64,000 bases of DNA, taken from assembly GCF_001458115.1 (NCBI RefSeq), contig NZ_CZRP01000012.1, forward strand, positions 62,001-126,000, read 5' to 3'. Source of the DNA: Gracilibacillus massiliensis (GTDB taxonomy: Bacteria > Bacillota > Bacilli > Bacillales > Amphibacillaceae). Shown one piece after another: positions 17,228 to 28,410 of the stretch. The stretch's first letter is position 1. Each line of letters starts with the position of its first letter. Below the pieces are notes generated by a model. That model saw only the letters and a program-made list of their open reading frames with translations. It was not told where the DNA came from and did not search any database. A program made the translations under genes and the position numbers.

Positions 17228-18170
17228 AAAACCGGTTGTCGAACTAAGAGAGAAGATTGAAGAATTAAAAACAATGACAAAAGACAGTGATATTGATTTG
17301 TCAGACGAAATAAGTAAAATGGAAGAACGATTAGCAAGGTTAGAAAATGATATTTACGGAAAGTTAAAACCTTGGGATCGCGTTCAGATTGCTCGCCATT
17401 CAGAGCGACCAACATCACTAGATTATATTGAACAATTATTTACCAATTTTATTGAGTTTCATGGTGATCGACTGTATGGAGACGATGAGGCAATTGTAGC
17501 AGGAATTGCTAAATATAAAGGCAAACCTGTTACCGTGATTGGCCAGCAACGTGGGAAAAATACAAAAGAAAATATTAAGCGAAATTTTGGGAGTCCTCAT
17601 CCAGAAGGATATCGAAAAGCCTTAAGACATATGAAACAAGCTGAAAAATTTAACCGCCCTATTATTACATTTATTGATACAAAAGGGGCCTATCCAGGCA
17701 GAGCCGCAGAAGAACGTGGTCAAAGTGAAGCCATAGCGCGTAACTTAATGGAAATGGCTGGATTAAAAGTCCCGATTATCTGTATTGTGATTGGTGAAGG
17801 GGGAAGTGGTGGAGCACTTGCCTTAGGTGTAGGTGATCGTATTCATATGTTAGAGAATTCAACCTATTCAGTTATCTCTCCAGAAGGTGCTGCTGCATTG
17901 CTTTGGAAAGACTCGAGCCAAGCAGAAAGAGCTGCAAAATCGCTAAAAATAACTGCTCCAGATCTTAAAGAATTAGGTATTATTGATCAAGTTATCCCAG
18001 AACCATTAGGTGGAGCACATCGAGATCACGTAACCCAAGCATTAAGCATAAGCACTGTATTGGATGAGTCCTTACAAGAATTAGAAGAACTTGATGATAC
18101 ATCATTATTAGAAAATCGCTTCGAAAAATATAAAAAAATAGGCGAAGTTGAATCATTAATAGAAGTATAA
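17205..18170 (+). CDS. accA: Acetyl-CoA carboxylase carboxyltransferase subunit alpha
   Basis: A 321-residue partner of AccD. It contains an N-terminal helical region (1-45) and a crotonase-fold domain with [17 protein letters not shown] and the [12 protein letters not shown] glycine loop. ATG 17205 lies behind GGAGGTGAAGCAA inside accD; longer in-frame starts at 17175 have no ribosome binding site. A terminator of the ATCCAAACG type follows 40 bases after the stop, and then a composite repeat element. Confidence 0.96.
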   Translation: MKQALEFEKPVVELREKIEELKTMTKDSDIDLSDEISKMEERLARLENDIYGKLKPWDRVQIARHSERPTSLDYIEQLFTNFIEFHGDRLYGDDEAIVAGIAKYKGKPVTVIGQQRGKNTKENIKRNFGSPHPEGYRKALRHMKQAEKFNRPIITFIDTKGAYPGRAAEERGQSEAIARNLMEMAGLKVPIICIVIGEGGSGGALALGVGDRIHMLENSTYSVISPEGAAALLWKDSSQAERAAKSLKITAPDLKELGIIDQVIPEPLGGAHRDHVTQALSISTVLDESLQELEELDDTSLLENRFEKYKKIGEVESLIEV

Positions 18171-18208
18171 TGTACAAGAAACAATGACAGAAATCATTTA
18201 CAATTTTC

Positions 18209-18243
18209 TAAAATCCAAACGGTCGAATCGTTTGGGTTTTTTT
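18209..18243 (+). terminator. ATCCAAACG-type terminator after accA
   Basis: ATCCAAACG and CGTTTGGGT pair around GTCGAAT and are followed by a T run. It is one of six terminators in the window with this stem. Confidence 0.85.
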
Positions 18244-18256
18244 GCGTGAAGGAAGG

Positions 18257-18786
18257 ATTATGCGACATAACCCTGATGGTAATTATGAGAATATATATGT
18301 GCTTTGCAATCGCTCCGGCTTGTCCGCTTCCCTTTCCGCGGGTTTTTACCCTAAGCTAACTTTTTAAGCAAAATGCGCTTTAAAAGTGGATCTTAGGGTA
18401 AAAACATCCCGCAGGAGTGAAAGCGGCCGCCTGCGCTTTTTAATGCTCTACAACTAAAGTAAGAATAATCATATTCGTGTTATTCCATATCGCTTATGAA
18501 TTCGTCTTTAATATACTTATCATAATTAACAAAATATGTTCATATCTGTAACAAATCCAAAATGCTAGCATTTGCAATCTTTGTAGAGTTTCATTCAGCG
18601 TAGGCGGCCACTTCCACTCCTGTGGGATCGTTTTCCATGAAGATCCACTTTTCCATGCGCTTTTTGCTTGGAAAAGTTAGCTGAATGGAAAACCCCAAGG
18701 AAAGGGAAGTGGTCAAGCCGAAGCGATTTTGAAGCAGTTATCAGATTTCAAAGATCATTTCACAATAAAGGGTTATGTCGCATAAT
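18257..18786. repeat. Composite inverted-repeat element, copy A (530 bp)
   Basis: The ends are perfect 18-base inverted repeats (ATTATGCGACATAACCCT and its complement at 18769-18786). Inside are two ~130 bp subunits in opposite orientation (about 18305-18445 and 18598-18735) around an AT-rich centre. The second subunit has a basal stem CCACTTCC (18608) / GGAAGTGG (18705) and an apical hairpin near 18650-18675. No gene is present. The remaining sequence up to pfkA (18787-19092) holds TATAAT boxes at 18964 and 19001 but no other feature. Confidence 0.85.
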
Positions 18787-19080
18787 TCTTCTTTTAGACA
18801 CCAAAGTTTCTAGTTAAGTTCGTTTTTGAGTGGATAATCGCTTTTATCATAGTATAACGGAAACTAATTCCAGTAAATTTTATCCTTTATTTAAACAATT
18901 ACAAACGAAAAACTCACATGAAAATTTGAAAAACTTTCATAGATTAGCGAAATAAGCTAAAATTATAATGTTTAGGGGTGAGTTTCGTGTTAAATTCATG
19001 TATAATCTTAGGTGGAATTCTTTTAGTTTAAAAAAGAGAAATAATGGGGAAAAATGTTTTAAGACAATTTATTTTGTTAA

Positions 19081-20052
<972 letters not shown>

Positions 20053-20116
20053 ATTTAGTAATCATCGCAGTAACATTAGTCGAAATAGGATAGACAAGAC
20101 TAAAGGAGGAAACAAA

Positions 20117-21877
20117 ATGAGAAGAACAAAAATAGTTTGTACAATAGGACCTGCATCAGAGTCAGAAGAAAAGTTAGAACAATTAATCGAAGCAGGTATG
20201 AATGTTGCCCGTTTAAACTTTTCGCATGGTGATTTTGATGAACATGGTGCGAGAATTGAGAATATTCGTAAAGCAGCCAAAAAATTAGGTAAAACAGTAG
20301 CTATTTTATTAGATACTAAAGGACCTGAGATTAGAACAGGCACATTAAAAGATGGAAAAGCTGATATCCAAAGAGGAAATACAGTTTATGTTTCCATGGA
20401 TGATATTGAAGGTAATGAAGAACGTATTTCTGTTACATACCCACAATTAATTCATGACGTGCACGTTGGATCAAAATTGCTATTGGATGATGGATTAATC
20501 GCATTAGAAGTAACAGATGTTTCAAAAGAGAACAATGAGCTGAAAACCGTAGCATTAAATTCTGGTTTATTAAAAAACAAAAAAGGTGTAAACGTACCTA
20601 ATGTAAGTGTTAATTTACCAGGTATTACCGATAAAGATGCGGCAGATATTAAATTTGGTATTGAACAAGGTGTAGATTTCATTGCGGCATCCTTTGTTCG
20701 ACGTGCATCCGATGTACTGGAAATTAGAGGATTATTAGAAGATAATAATGCGACACACATTCAGATCATTCCTAAGATTGAAAACCAAGAAGGTGTGGAT
20801 AACCTTGATGCCATTTTACAAGTAAGTGATGGATTAATGGTTGCTCGTGGTGATTTAGGTGTTGAAATTCCACCAGAAGACGTACCACTTGTACAAAAGG
20901 AAATGATTTTTAAATGTAATAATGCAGGTAAACCTGTTATTACTGCAACACAAATGTTAGATTCGATGCAACGTAACCCTCGTCCAACAAGAGCTGAAGC
21001 TTCGGACGTTGCCAACGCTATTTTAGACGGAACAGATGCTATTATGTTATCCGGTGAAACAGCAGCAGGTGACTATCCGATTGAAGCAGTAGAGACGATG
21101 AGTAATATTGCTAAGAAGGCAGAGACTGCAATAGATCATAAAGGTATGCTAGATTTACGTTCTAAAGCATCTGATATGACAATTACAGATGGTATTAGTC
21201 AGTCTGTAAATCATACAGCAATGAATTTAAATGTAGATGCGATCTTAACACCAACCGTAAGTGGATTTACGGCTCGTATGATTTCCAAATATCGCCCAGA
21301 GTCGCCAATCATTGCGGTAACATTTGATGAACAAGTAAGTAGAAGATTGGCATTAGTATGGGGTGTAGAAACCATAGTAGGTACGTTACTGCATACAACG
21401 GATGATGTATTGGAAGAAGCAATTGAACGAGGACTGCAAACAAACCACTTTAAACGTGGAGACCGTGTGATTATCACTGCAGGTGTTCCTGTTGGTGAAA
21501 GTGGTACAACCAATCTTATGAAAATTCATGTAATTGGGGATGTACTAGCTAAAGGTCAAGGCGTGGGAAAAGGTAGTGCCTATGGACGTGCTGTTATTGC
21601 CAAAGATGCTGAAGAAGCAAAATTAAAGATCCAACAAGATGATATTATCATCACGTATGGCACAGATAAAGATATGATGCCATCAATCGAAAAAGCGGGT
21701 GGTATTATTACAGAAGAAGGCGGCTTAACTTCTCATGCAGCAGTCGTTGGTCTTAGTCTTGGTATTCCAGTAATTGTTGGAGTTGAAAGAGCTCTAGAAT
21801 TAATTACAGATGGACAAGATATCACAATTGATGCTTCAAAAGGTGATATTTACGCTGGACATGCAAGCGTTCTGTAA
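20117..21877 (+). CDS. pyk: Pyruvate kinase with C-terminal PEP-utilising extension
   Basis: A 586-residue enzyme making pyruvate and ATP from phosphoenolpyruvate. It has the N-terminal TIM barrel with [18 protein letters not shown], the [10 protein letters not shown] and ATQMLDSM motifs, an allosteric C domain, and an extra ~110-residue C-terminal domain with the swivelling-His-like motif [11 protein letters not shown] (residues ~535-545). This extension is normal in Bacillus pyruvate kinases. AGGAGG precedes the ATG. It is co-transcribed with pfkA and ended by a strong terminator. Confidence 0.98.
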   Translation: MRRTKIVCTIGPASESEEKLEQLIEAGMNVARLNFSHGDFDEHGARIENIRKAAKKLGKTVAILLDTKGPEIRTGTLKDGKADIQRGNTVYVSMDDIEGNEERISVTYPQLIHDVHVGSKLLLDDGLIALEVTDVSKENNELKTVALNSGLLKNKKGVNVPNVSVNLPGITDKDAADIKFGIEQGVDFIAASFVRRASDVLEIRGLLEDNNATHIQIIPKIENQEGVDNLDAILQVSDGLMVARGDLGVEIPPEDVPLVQKEMIFKCNNAGKPVITATQMLDSMQRNPRPTRAEASDVANAILDGTDAIMLSGETAAGDYPIEAVETMSNIAKKAETAIDHKGMLDLRSKASDMTITDGISQSVNHTAMNLNVDAILTPTVSGFTARMISKYRPESPIIAVTFDEQVSRRLALVWGVETIVGTLLHTTDDVLEEAIERGLQTNHFKRGDRVIITAGVPVGESGTTNLMKIHVIGDVLAKGQGVGKGSAYGRAVIAKDAEEAKLKIQQDDIIITYGTDKDMMPSIEKAGGIITEEGGLTSHAAVVGLSLGIPVIVGVERALELITDGQDITIDASKGDIYAGHASVL

Positions 21878-21892
21878 TGTTATGATAACAAA

Positions 21893-21925
21893 TTAGAGAA
21901 GAAGCCTGTCTTCTTCTCTTTTTTA
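21893..21925 (+). terminator. Terminator of pfkA-pyk
   Basis: AGAGAAGAAG pairs with CTTCTTCTCT and is followed by six T. Confidence 0.9.
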
Positions 21926-22009
21926 TACCTTAGGGAAAAATTTGAATGTGCAAAGTATAAGGTAAATTATGAATAAGATATTAATTTGATATATAAATAA
22001 ATGTGCTTC

Positions 22010-22139
22010 ACTGGATAATGCATGCTCTTGACGGGATATGTTCTTCGCTTCACGGGATATGAAGACTTATCCTGTGAAACGATCACTATTTCCCGTGAAG
22101 ACAATCGTTTATCCCGTCAACAGAAGTACTTATCCCGTA
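22010..22139. repeat. 21-bp phased palindromic array, copy 2
   Basis: Forward motifs start at 22010 (ACTGGATA, degenerate), 22031 and 22052; inverted motifs (TCCYGT/TCCCGT) start at 22070, 22091, 22112 and 22133. All neighbours in one orientation are exactly 21 bp apart and the switch of orientation spans 18 bp. It lies between pyk and fxsA, about 80 bases before the fxsA start. Confidence 0.9.
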
Positions 22140-22216
22140 AATAGAATCCAATTTTTTACAATGTTGAGCGTAGTCAAGGTTCGGTAACGTGTTTCAACAA
22201 GAAAAGGGGGACAATC

Positions 22217-22609
22217 ATGTTTCGGTGGTTACTATTATTTATTTTAGTCGTTCCAGCTTTGGAAATAGGCCTATTTGTTTGGGCAGGAGGCTATATTGGT
22301 CCATGGTGGTTAATCCTGTTAATTATACTAACAGGGATAATCGGCGCCTGGTTAGCGAAACAACAAGGCTTAGAAACTCTTCATAATGCCAGAGAATCAA
22401 TGGCAAAAGGCTATCCGCCACAAGAACGTATATTTGATGGAATTTGTATTTTAATTGGTGGCGTTGTCTTACTAACGCCTGGATTTATTACAGATGCGAT
22501 TGGTTTTCTGCTGCTAATACCAGTGACAAGAAGACCATTTAAAAATATGTTTCAAAATATTGCACGTAAATGGGTGGAAAATGGCAGGTTCAAAGTTTAT
22601 CGACGTTAA
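22217..22609 (+). CDS. fxsA: FxsA-family membrane protein (YtzA)
   Basis: A 130-residue inner-membrane protein of the FxsA family with about four hydrophobic segments and the conserved LEIGLFVWAGGYIG, GAWLAKQQG and LTPGFITDAIGFLLLIP motifs. In E. coli, overproduced FxsA relieves exclusion of phage T7 by the F plasmid; its normal role is unknown. GGGGG precedes the ATG. Its 3' end overlaps the convergent ytvI gene by 20 bases, and no terminator separates them. Confidence 0.92.
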   Translation: MFRWLLLFILVVPALEIGLFVWAGGYIGPWWLILLIILTGIIGAWLAKQQGLETLHNARESMAKGYPPQERIFDGICILIGGVVLLTPGFITDAIGFLLLIPVTRRPFKNMFQNIARKWVENGRFKVYRR

Positions 22610-23714
22610 CATTATTATATTTGATATATTGCCAAATAATATGAAAGAGCTTGGCTTCACTGCAAGCTTTACTTATAAAGAGAATAACGGGTCCGATCCA
22701 TATTCCTTTTACACCAAATAATTGAAACCCTAAATAAATAGCAAGTATCGTTAATATCGGATGTATGCCAAGCGCAGTAGCAACAAATTTGGGTTCTAAT
22801 ATTTGCCTTAAGAAGATCACGAATAAATATAAACTAAATAAACAAATGGCAAGAGTTGTTTCACCTGTCATAAACAAAAAAAGTGACCATGGGATAAAGA
22901 TAATTCCTGTGCCTAAAATCGGAAATATATCAACAATTGCTAAAATAATCGCTATCGTAAAAGCATGTTTAATTTGGAAAATAGACAATCCGACTAAAAT
23001 AATGAGGAAGGTAATGAATATGAGCATTAATTGTGCTTTCATATATTTCATTACCTTTTCTTTCATTTGTCGAGAAATATTCGATGTAAGCTTTATGTAT
23101 GAAATGGGCACGGTTTTCAAAAGATACTGGTAGAATGTGTCCCAATCTTTACAGATAAAAAATGTACATAAAAAAGAAAAGATAAGAATGGTCATGGACC
23201 CAGGTAAGTTCGCCATTTGACTACCAATCCAATTTAATATGATTTCTAACAGATAGGCGACTTGATCGGCAAGACTAATGCTAATTTCGCCTAACTGTTC
23301 TTCTATTAATGTATGTTGTTCAGAAGGAAGATTATGTATATATTGGTTAACCTTCTGAATAATAGGGTGAATCCATTGATTAAAATTTTCGGTCACTTCT
23401 CTTACTAAAAACTGAAGATGGTTAGGGATCCATTTTGTTAAATAGATAATCCCTTGTAGTAACTCTACTCCAGCAACAAAAAGCAATAATGTGGAAACTA
23501 GAATTGCACTCAAGATCGTAAGAATGCAGCTTAATACATATGGCACTTTGAAATGAAAATGAAGGAACCGAATAATAGGAAGTAACAATACTGCGAATAG
23601 ACAAGCTAAAAAGAGTGGGAATAAATATTGAATAATGAAATAAATTGCTAGCAAGGCTAGACTAATTATGAGTAGTAAATATGTTATTCTGAATAACATT
23701 TGTTTGTTAGGCAT
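22590..23714 (-). CDS. ytvI: Sporulation integral membrane protein YtvI (AI-2E transporter family)
   Basis: A 374-residue polytopic membrane protein of the AI-2E/UPF0118 family, annotated as a sporulation protein in Bacillus. It has paired N-terminal helices (~10-55), a helix near 65-85, a soluble segment (~95-150), and a cluster of C-terminal helices with family motifs such as LAIVDIFPILGTG and PKFVATALGIHPILTILAIYLGFQLFG. Transported substrate and exact role are unknown. The start ATG 23714 has AAGGGG upstream. It converges on fxsA. Confidence 0.9.
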   Translation of the reverse strand: MPNKQMLFRITYLLLIISLALLAIYFIIQYLFPLFLACLFAVLLLPIIRFLHFHFKVPYVLSCILTILSAILVSTLLLFVAGVELLQGIIYLTKWIPNHLQFLVREVTENFNQWIHPIIQKVNQYIHNLPSEQHTLIEEQLGEISISLADQVAYLLEIILNWIGSQMANLPGSMTILIFSFLCTFFICKDWDTFYQYLLKTVPISYIKLTSNISRQMKEKVMKYMKAQLMLIFITFLIILVGLSIFQIKHAFTIAIILAIVDIFPILGTGIIFIPWSLFLFMTGETTLAICLFSLYLFVIFLRQILEPKFVATALGIHPILTILAIYLGFQLFGVKGIWIGPVILFISKACSEAKLFHIIWQYIKYNNVNVDKL

Positions 23715-23806
23715 GGAAGTAGCCCCTTATGAGTGAATTTTATTTTCAAAAAACAACGACAGTGTGGTAAGATATAGTTTGGTTATTGAATGATGGAGGA
23801 TAGATC

Positions 23807-24277
23807 ATGTTAAGTAGTTCAACCGTATTTTTACTTATTTTATTTCTGCTTGGTTACATTGCAAAAAATCAGGCAATAATGGTGGCCGTCTATATTCTAT
23901 TTGGAATGAAATTATTAAAAATCGATGATAAACTCTTTCCTTACATCCAGGATAAAGGAATTGGCTGGGGAGTTATCATTATAACCGTTGCAGTTTTGAT
24001 ACCAATCGCAACAGGTGAAATCGGTTTTAAAGATTTGCTGCAAAGTGTGAAGTCATATCATGCTTGGGTAGCTCTTATTGCAGGTATATTTGTAGCGGTT
24101 GTTGCAAGACATGGACTCACATTACTAGCAGATGATCCACAAATAACAACAGCCTTAGTGCTAGGTACAATTATTGCTGTGGTAGTATTCCAAGGGGTGG
24201 CTGTCGGTCCATTAATTGGAGCTGGGATTGCTTACGTTATTATTAAATTATTAGAATCCATTCCATTTATAAAGTAA
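23807..24277 (+). CDS. ytwI: DUF441 family membrane protein (YtwI)
   Basis: A 156-residue integral membrane protein with four or five predicted helices, matching the DUF441/UPF0756 family in length and in segments such as LLGYIAKNQAIMVA, GWGVIIITVAVLIPIATGEI and GTIIAVVVFQGVAVGPLIGAG. The function is unknown. ATGGAGGAT provides the ribosome binding site. It lies between ytvI and citZ as in B. subtilis. Confidence 0.9.
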   Translation: MLSSSTVFLLILFLLGYIAKNQAIMVAVYILFGMKLLKIDDKLFPYIQDKGIGWGVIIITVAVLIPIATGEIGFKDLLQSVKSYHAWVALIAGIFVAVVARHGLTLLADDPQITTALVLGTIIAVVVFQGVAVGPLIGAGIAYVIIKLLESIPFIK

Positions 24278-24323
24278 TCTACATAGTACAAGCTATGAAT
24301 AAAAGCAATTTTATATGATTAAT

Positions 24324-24366
24324 TTTAATCGTTTTCATTTACTATCTTTTTTTGTTTGTTTATAAT
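24324..24366 (+). promoter_or_regulatory. citZ promoter with a candidate CcpA site
   Basis: TTTACT (24338-24343), a 17-base spacer and TATAAT (24361-24366) form the promoter. The 15 bases 24324-24338 match the inverse cre consensus WGNNWNCGNTTNCAW except for the first G. citZ is CcpA-repressed in B. subtilis. Confidence 0.5.
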
Positions 24367-24455
24367 AGTCATGGGGATGTTCAATAGCAACAAGTGTTTA
24401 TCACTTAGAACTTTTAAGCTAAAAGCAATATGGATAAGAAAAGGAGAGGGATGTT

Positions 24456-25571
24456 ATGTCAACAACGAAAGGACTTGAAGGGGTAGTAGCAGCTGAAACA
24501 AAGGTAAGTTCCATCATTGATGACCAGCTGACATACGTTGGGTACACCATTGATGATCTAGCTGAGAATGCTAGCTTTGAAGAAGTTGTTTTCTTATTAT
24601 GGAACAAAAGACTGCCAAACAAACAAGAATTAGCAGATTTTGAAAAAGATTTATTTGATAATATGACAATACCAGAAGCGGTTGTCGAACATTTTAAATC
24701 ATATGATATACATAGTGTTCACCCAATGGCTGCTCTTAGAACAGCTATTTCTTTGTTAGGATTATATGATCCAGAAGCAGATGATATGAGCGAGGAGGCG
24801 AATCAGCGAAAAGCAGTTCGCTTGCAAGCAAAAGTAGCAGCAGTTGTAGCTTCTTATTCACGTGTGCGAGATGGTAAAGAAGTAGTTCAACCTAAAGCAG
24901 GATTGAGCTATGCGGCTAATTTCTTATATATGTTAAATGCAGAAGAGCCAAGTGATTTAGAAGTAGAAGCAATTAACAAAGCGTTAGTGCTTCATGCGGA
25001 TCATGAACTAAATGCTTCCACTTTCACTTCAAGAGTGTGTGTTGCGACATTATCTGATATGTATTCAGGCATTACGGCAGCTATTAGTGCTCTTAAAGGA
25101 CCATTACATGGTGGAGCAAATGAAGCAGTTATGACCATGTTAAATGAAATTGGTGAAGTAGAAAATGCCATTCCATATGTAAAAGAGAAAATGGCAAACA
25201 AAGAAAAAATAATGGGCATGGGCCACCGTGTTTACAAAAGTGGCGATCCACGTGCCAAACATTTGAAAAAAATGTCTAAGGAACTTACGGCACGTCATGG
25301 AATGGAAAAATGGTATGAAATGTCTGTGAAGATAGAAGATTTCATTAAAGAAGAAAAAGGTTTACCTGCAAATGTTGATTTCTATTCCGCGTCCGTGTAC
25401 CATAGTTTAGGGATCAAACATGACTTGTATACACCTATTTTTGCAATGAGTCGTTTCTCTGGTTGGATTGCACATATCCTAGAACAATATGAAAACAACC
25501 GTTTGATTAGACCTCGTGCAGAATATGTAGGTCCACAAAAACAAACTTATGTGGACATTAATAAACGTTAA
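24456..25571 (+). CDS. citZ: Citrate synthase
   Basis: A 371-residue type I-like small bacterial citrate synthase that condenses oxaloacetate and acetyl-CoA. Active-site regions are visible: HADHELNASTFTSRV, GPLHGGANEAV and GMGHRVYKSGDPRA with the catalytic His, and a C-terminal Asp region (NVDFYSASVYHSLGI). GGAGAGGG precedes the ATG. icd begins 57 bases after the stop without an intervening terminator, so the two form an operon; mdh, the third gene in B. subtilis, is absent. Confidence 0.97.
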   Translation: MSTTKGLEGVVAAETKVSSIIDDQLTYVGYTIDDLAENASFEEVVFLLWNKRLPNKQELADFEKDLFDNMTIPEAVVEHFKSYDIHSVHPMAALRTAISLLGLYDPEADDMSEEANQRKAVRLQAKVAAVVASYSRVRDGKEVVQPKAGLSYAANFLYMLNAEEPSDLEVEAINKALVLHADHELNASTFTSRVCVATLSDMYSGITAAISALKGPLHGGANEAVMTMLNEIGEVENAIPYVKEKMANKEKIMGMGHRVYKSGDPRAKHLKKMSKELTARHGMEKWYEMSVKIEDFIKEEKGLPANVDFYSASVYHSLGIKHDLYTPIFAMSRFSGWIAHILEQYENNRLIRPRAEYVGPQKQTYVDINKR

Positions 25572-25628
25572 CCATTTTCTTTATGAAAATGATATAAATA
25601 TTATTGAAATATAGGAGGAATTTGAATT

Positions 25629-26894
25629 ATGGGTGAAAAAATTACAGTAGAAAATGGTGTTGTGCAAACACCTAATAAACCGATTATCCCTTTTATTGAA
25701 GGTGACGGAACTGGACCAGACATCTGGGCAGCAGCAAGCCGTGTATTAGAAGCATCAGTTGAAAAAGCATATAACGGTGAAAAAGGTATTGAATGGAAAG
25801 AAGTTCTTGCAGGTCAAAAAGCATTTGACAAGACTGGTGAATGGTTACCAGAAGAAACGTTAGATGTTATTCGCGAAAACAAGATTGCAATTAAAGGACC
25901 TCTTACAACACCAATTGGTGGAGGAATTCGTTCTTTAAACGTAGCATTACGTCAAAAGTTAGATCTTTTTGCATGTCTTCGTCCTGTACGTTGGTTTGAA
26001 GGAGTTCCATCTCCAGTAAAACGTCCAGAAGATACAGATATGGTAATCTTCCGTGAGAACACAGAAGACATTTATGCAGGTATCGAATGGCAAGAAGGAT
26101 CAGACGAAGTGAAAAAAGTAATCAACTTCCTTCAAAATGAAATGGGTGTTGAAAATATTCGTTTCCCAGAAACTTCTGGTCTAGGAGTGAAACCTGTTTC
26201 TAAAGAAGGTACGACTCGTCTTGTACGTGCAGCAATTGATTATGCCATTAACGAAGGACGTAAAAGTGTAACATTAGTCCACAAAGGTAACATTATGAAA
26301 TTTACTGAAGGTTCTTTCAAAAACTGGGGTTATGAAGTAGCTGAGAAAGAATATGGTGATAAAGTATTCACTTGGGCAGAATGGGAGCGCATCGTAGAAA
26401 AAGATGGTAAAGATGCTGCAAATAAAGCACAAGATGAAGCAGAAGCAGCTGGACGTATTATTGTAAAAGATTCAATTGCTGATATCTTCTTACAACAAAT
26501 TCTAACTCGTCCAAAAGAGTTTGATGTAGTAGCAACTATGAACTTAAATGGTGATTATATTTCTGATGCACTAGCTGCACAAGTTGGCGGTATCGGTATT
26601 GCACCAGGTGCGAACATTAACTATGAGTCTGGACATGCAATTTTTGAAGCTACACATGGTACAGCACCAAAATATGCAGGTCTTGATAAAGTGAACCCAT
26701 CTTCAGTAATTCTTTCTGGTGTATTGATGCTTGAACACCTTGGATGGAGAGAAGCAGCTGAATTAATCCTTAAATCAATGGATAAAACAATTGGTTCTAA
26801 AGTTGTAACATATGACTTCGCACGTCTAATGGACGGCGCAACAGAAGTTAAATCATCAGAGTTTGCTGATGAATTAATCAAAAATATGGACTAA
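25629..26894 (+). CDS. icd: NADP-dependent isocitrate dehydrogenase
   Basis: A 421-residue TCA-cycle enzyme turning isocitrate into 2-oxoglutarate with NADPH. Motifs include [16 protein letters not shown], the substrate loop [13 protein letters not shown] with the regulatory Ser, the [15 protein letters not shown] segment, [15 protein letters not shown] and HGTAPKYAG. The length equals that of Bacillus Icd. AGGAGG precedes the ATG. The codon use (strong preference for CGT, GGT, GTA) suggests high expression. A terminator lies 60 bases downstream. Confidence 0.97.
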   Translation: MGEKITVENGVVQTPNKPIIPFIEGDGTGPDIWAAASRVLEASVEKAYNGEKGIEWKEVLAGQKAFDKTGEWLPEETLDVIRENKIAIKGPLTTPIGGGIRSLNVALRQKLDLFACLRPVRWFEGVPSPVKRPEDTDMVIFRENTEDIYAGIEWQEGSDEVKKVINFLQNEMGVENIRFPETSGLGVKPVSKEGTTRLVRAAIDYAINEGRKSVTLVHKGNIMKFTEGSFKNWGYEVAEKEYGDKVFTWAEWERIVEKDGKDAANKAQDEAEAAGRIIVKDSIADIFLQQILTRPKEFDVVATMNLNGDYISDALAAQVGGIGIAPGANINYESGHAIFEATHGTAPKYAGLDKVNPSSVILSGVLMLEHLGWREAAELILKSMDKTIGSKVVTYDFARLMDGATEVKSSEFADELIKNMD

Positions 26895-26949
26895 GCAAAA
26901 ACAGTCCTCATTATCTACAAAGAAGTAGAGGTAAAATAATTCTATAATT

Positions 26950-26985
26950 AAAAAAATCCAAACGATTAATCGTTTGGATTTTTTG
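26950..26985 (+). terminator. ATCCAAACG-type terminator after icd
   Basis: ATCCAAACGATT (26956-26967) is immediately followed by its complement AATCGTTTGGAT and a T run. Confidence 0.9.
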
Positions 26986-27001
26986 TGCGTATTAGGAACA
27001 T

Positions 27002-27502
27002 ACTGCGCAATAACCGATGTGTATGTATTAACCAAAGTGGTAATTTTGAAATGTATTGTCAGATAAACATCCGCTCCGGCTGCCCACTTTCCTTTCCGTG
27101 GGGTTTTACCTTCAGCTAACTTTTTAAGCAAAGAACGCTAAAAAAGTGGATCTTCAGGTAAAATGTTCCCACAGGAGTGAAAGTGGGCGGCCTACGCTTA
27201 TATATTTGTTCTACAACTGCTGTGACATATAGCATTTTGAGTTGTTATATTATTATTTCTTTTTTCACATAATAGAAATGGCATAATGCTACCTCATGCT
27301 AGCGTTGTAGAATATCAAATTAGCGTAGGCGTCCGCTTCAACTCCTACGGCACGTTTTTATCCGAAGATCCACTTTGGCAAGCGGTTTTTGCTTTCCAAA
27401 GTTAGCTGAGGAGAAAAAGCCGTGGAAAGGGAAGCGGACAAGCCGTAGCGGTTTCTACGCACAAACATTATCTCAAAATTACTACATCATTTATTGCGCA
27501 GT
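27002..27502. repeat. Composite inverted-repeat element, copy B (501 bp)
   Basis: The ends are ACTGCGCAATAA and its exact complement at 27491-27502. Two subunits lie in opposite orientation at about 27070-27200 and 27322-27451. The second has a basal stem CCGCTTC (27333) / GAAGCGG (27431) and an apical hairpin CTTTGGCAAGC (27373) / GCTTTCCAAAG (27391). It occupies the position where mdh lies in B. subtilis. Confidence 0.85.
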
Positions 27503-27713
27503 TTCCTGATATTACGCACCGATAAAAACTACATAAGACATCTCATTATTACTACCAAGCAAAGAATTACTGCTCAGCATTTTGTTAATGGAAGGTAAAG
27601 GAATGTAAATAAAATTTTACAAGTATTATGCATTTTTGTAGTATATATCTATTCACAATATCTGCTAGTCCATGTATGATAAAGTTAATATAGATAAAAG
27701 ATGGGGTGCTTTG

Positions 27714-28409
27714 ATGGAAGAGAAGGTATTAATTGTAGATGACGAACAATCTATTGTAACCTTATTACAATACAATATTGAGAAATCCGGATTTAAAACA
27801 GATACTGCTTTTGATGGGATAGATGGTTTGCAAAAAGCAAGTAGCGGAGAATTCGATCTTATTATTTTAGACCTCATGTTACCAGGAATGGAAGGTACTG
27901 ACGTATGTAAGGCGTTAAGACAAAAACAAATAGACACACCAATCCTAATGTTAACAGCTAAAGATGATGAGTTTGACAAAGTTTTAGGATTAGAGCTTGG
28001 TGCAGATGATTATTTAACCAAACCATTTAGTCCTAAAGAAGTGGTCGCAAGAATAAAAGCAATATTGAGACGATCTAAAACGCGCGAGAGCAGTGAAGAT
28101 CAACCTTTTATCAAAATATCTGATCTGTTAATTTATCCACAACAATACGAAGCTACTATAAAAGGGGATGCACTTAGCTTTACTCGAAAAGAATTTGAAT
28201 TGTTGCATTACCTTGCAAAACACAAGGGTAAAGTCTTATCACGTGACCAGTTGCTAAGCGCCGTATGGAACTATGACTTCGTAGGTGATACCAGGATAGT
28301 GGATGTACATGTTAGCCATTTGCGTGAAAAAATTGAACCAGATACGAAACATCCAGTTTATATCAAGACAATTAGAGGTCTAGGTTATAAAATGGAGGAA
28401 CCTTACTAA
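27714..28409 (+). CDS. phoP: Response regulator PhoP (phosphate regulon)
   Basis: A 231-residue OmpR-family response regulator: receiver domain 1-120 with DDE, phospho-acceptor Asp in IILDLMLPG (about residue 53) and Lys in LTKPFSP; winged-helix DNA-binding domain ~130-230 (RDQLLSAVWNYDFVGDTRIVDVHVSHLREKIE). Assignment to PhoP rather than a WalR- or ResD-like regulator rests on similarity and on its place before phoR and polA. ATG 27714 is favoured by GGGGTG upstream. The stop is one base from the phoR start. Confidence 0.92.
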   Translation: MEEKVLIVDDEQSIVTLLQYNIEKSGFKTDTAFDGIDGLQKASSGEFDLIILDLMLPGMEGTDVCKALRQKQIDTPILMLTAKDDEFDKVLGLELGADDYLTKPFSPKEVVARIKAILRRSKTRESSEDQPFIKISDLLIYPQQYEATIKGDALSFTRKEFELLHYLAKHKGKVLSRDQLLSAVWNYDFVGDTRIVDVHVSHLREKIEPDTKHPVYIKTIRGLGYKMEEPY

Positions 28410-28410
28410 G

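Noticed and set aside
18257-18786. Insertion sequence remnant
   Set aside because: Terminal inverted repeats exist, but there is no transposase fragment in any frame and no clear target duplication.
26874-27131. Short minus-strand open frame with KLAEGKTPRKGKW
   Set aside because: It overlaps the icd end, a terminator and element B; it is read from repeat sequence, not a gene.
27603-27660. PhoP-box direct repeats (TTWACA) before phoP
   Set aside because: Two TTYACA-like hexamers occur but not at the ~11-base phase of PhoP boxes, so self-regulation is not supported.
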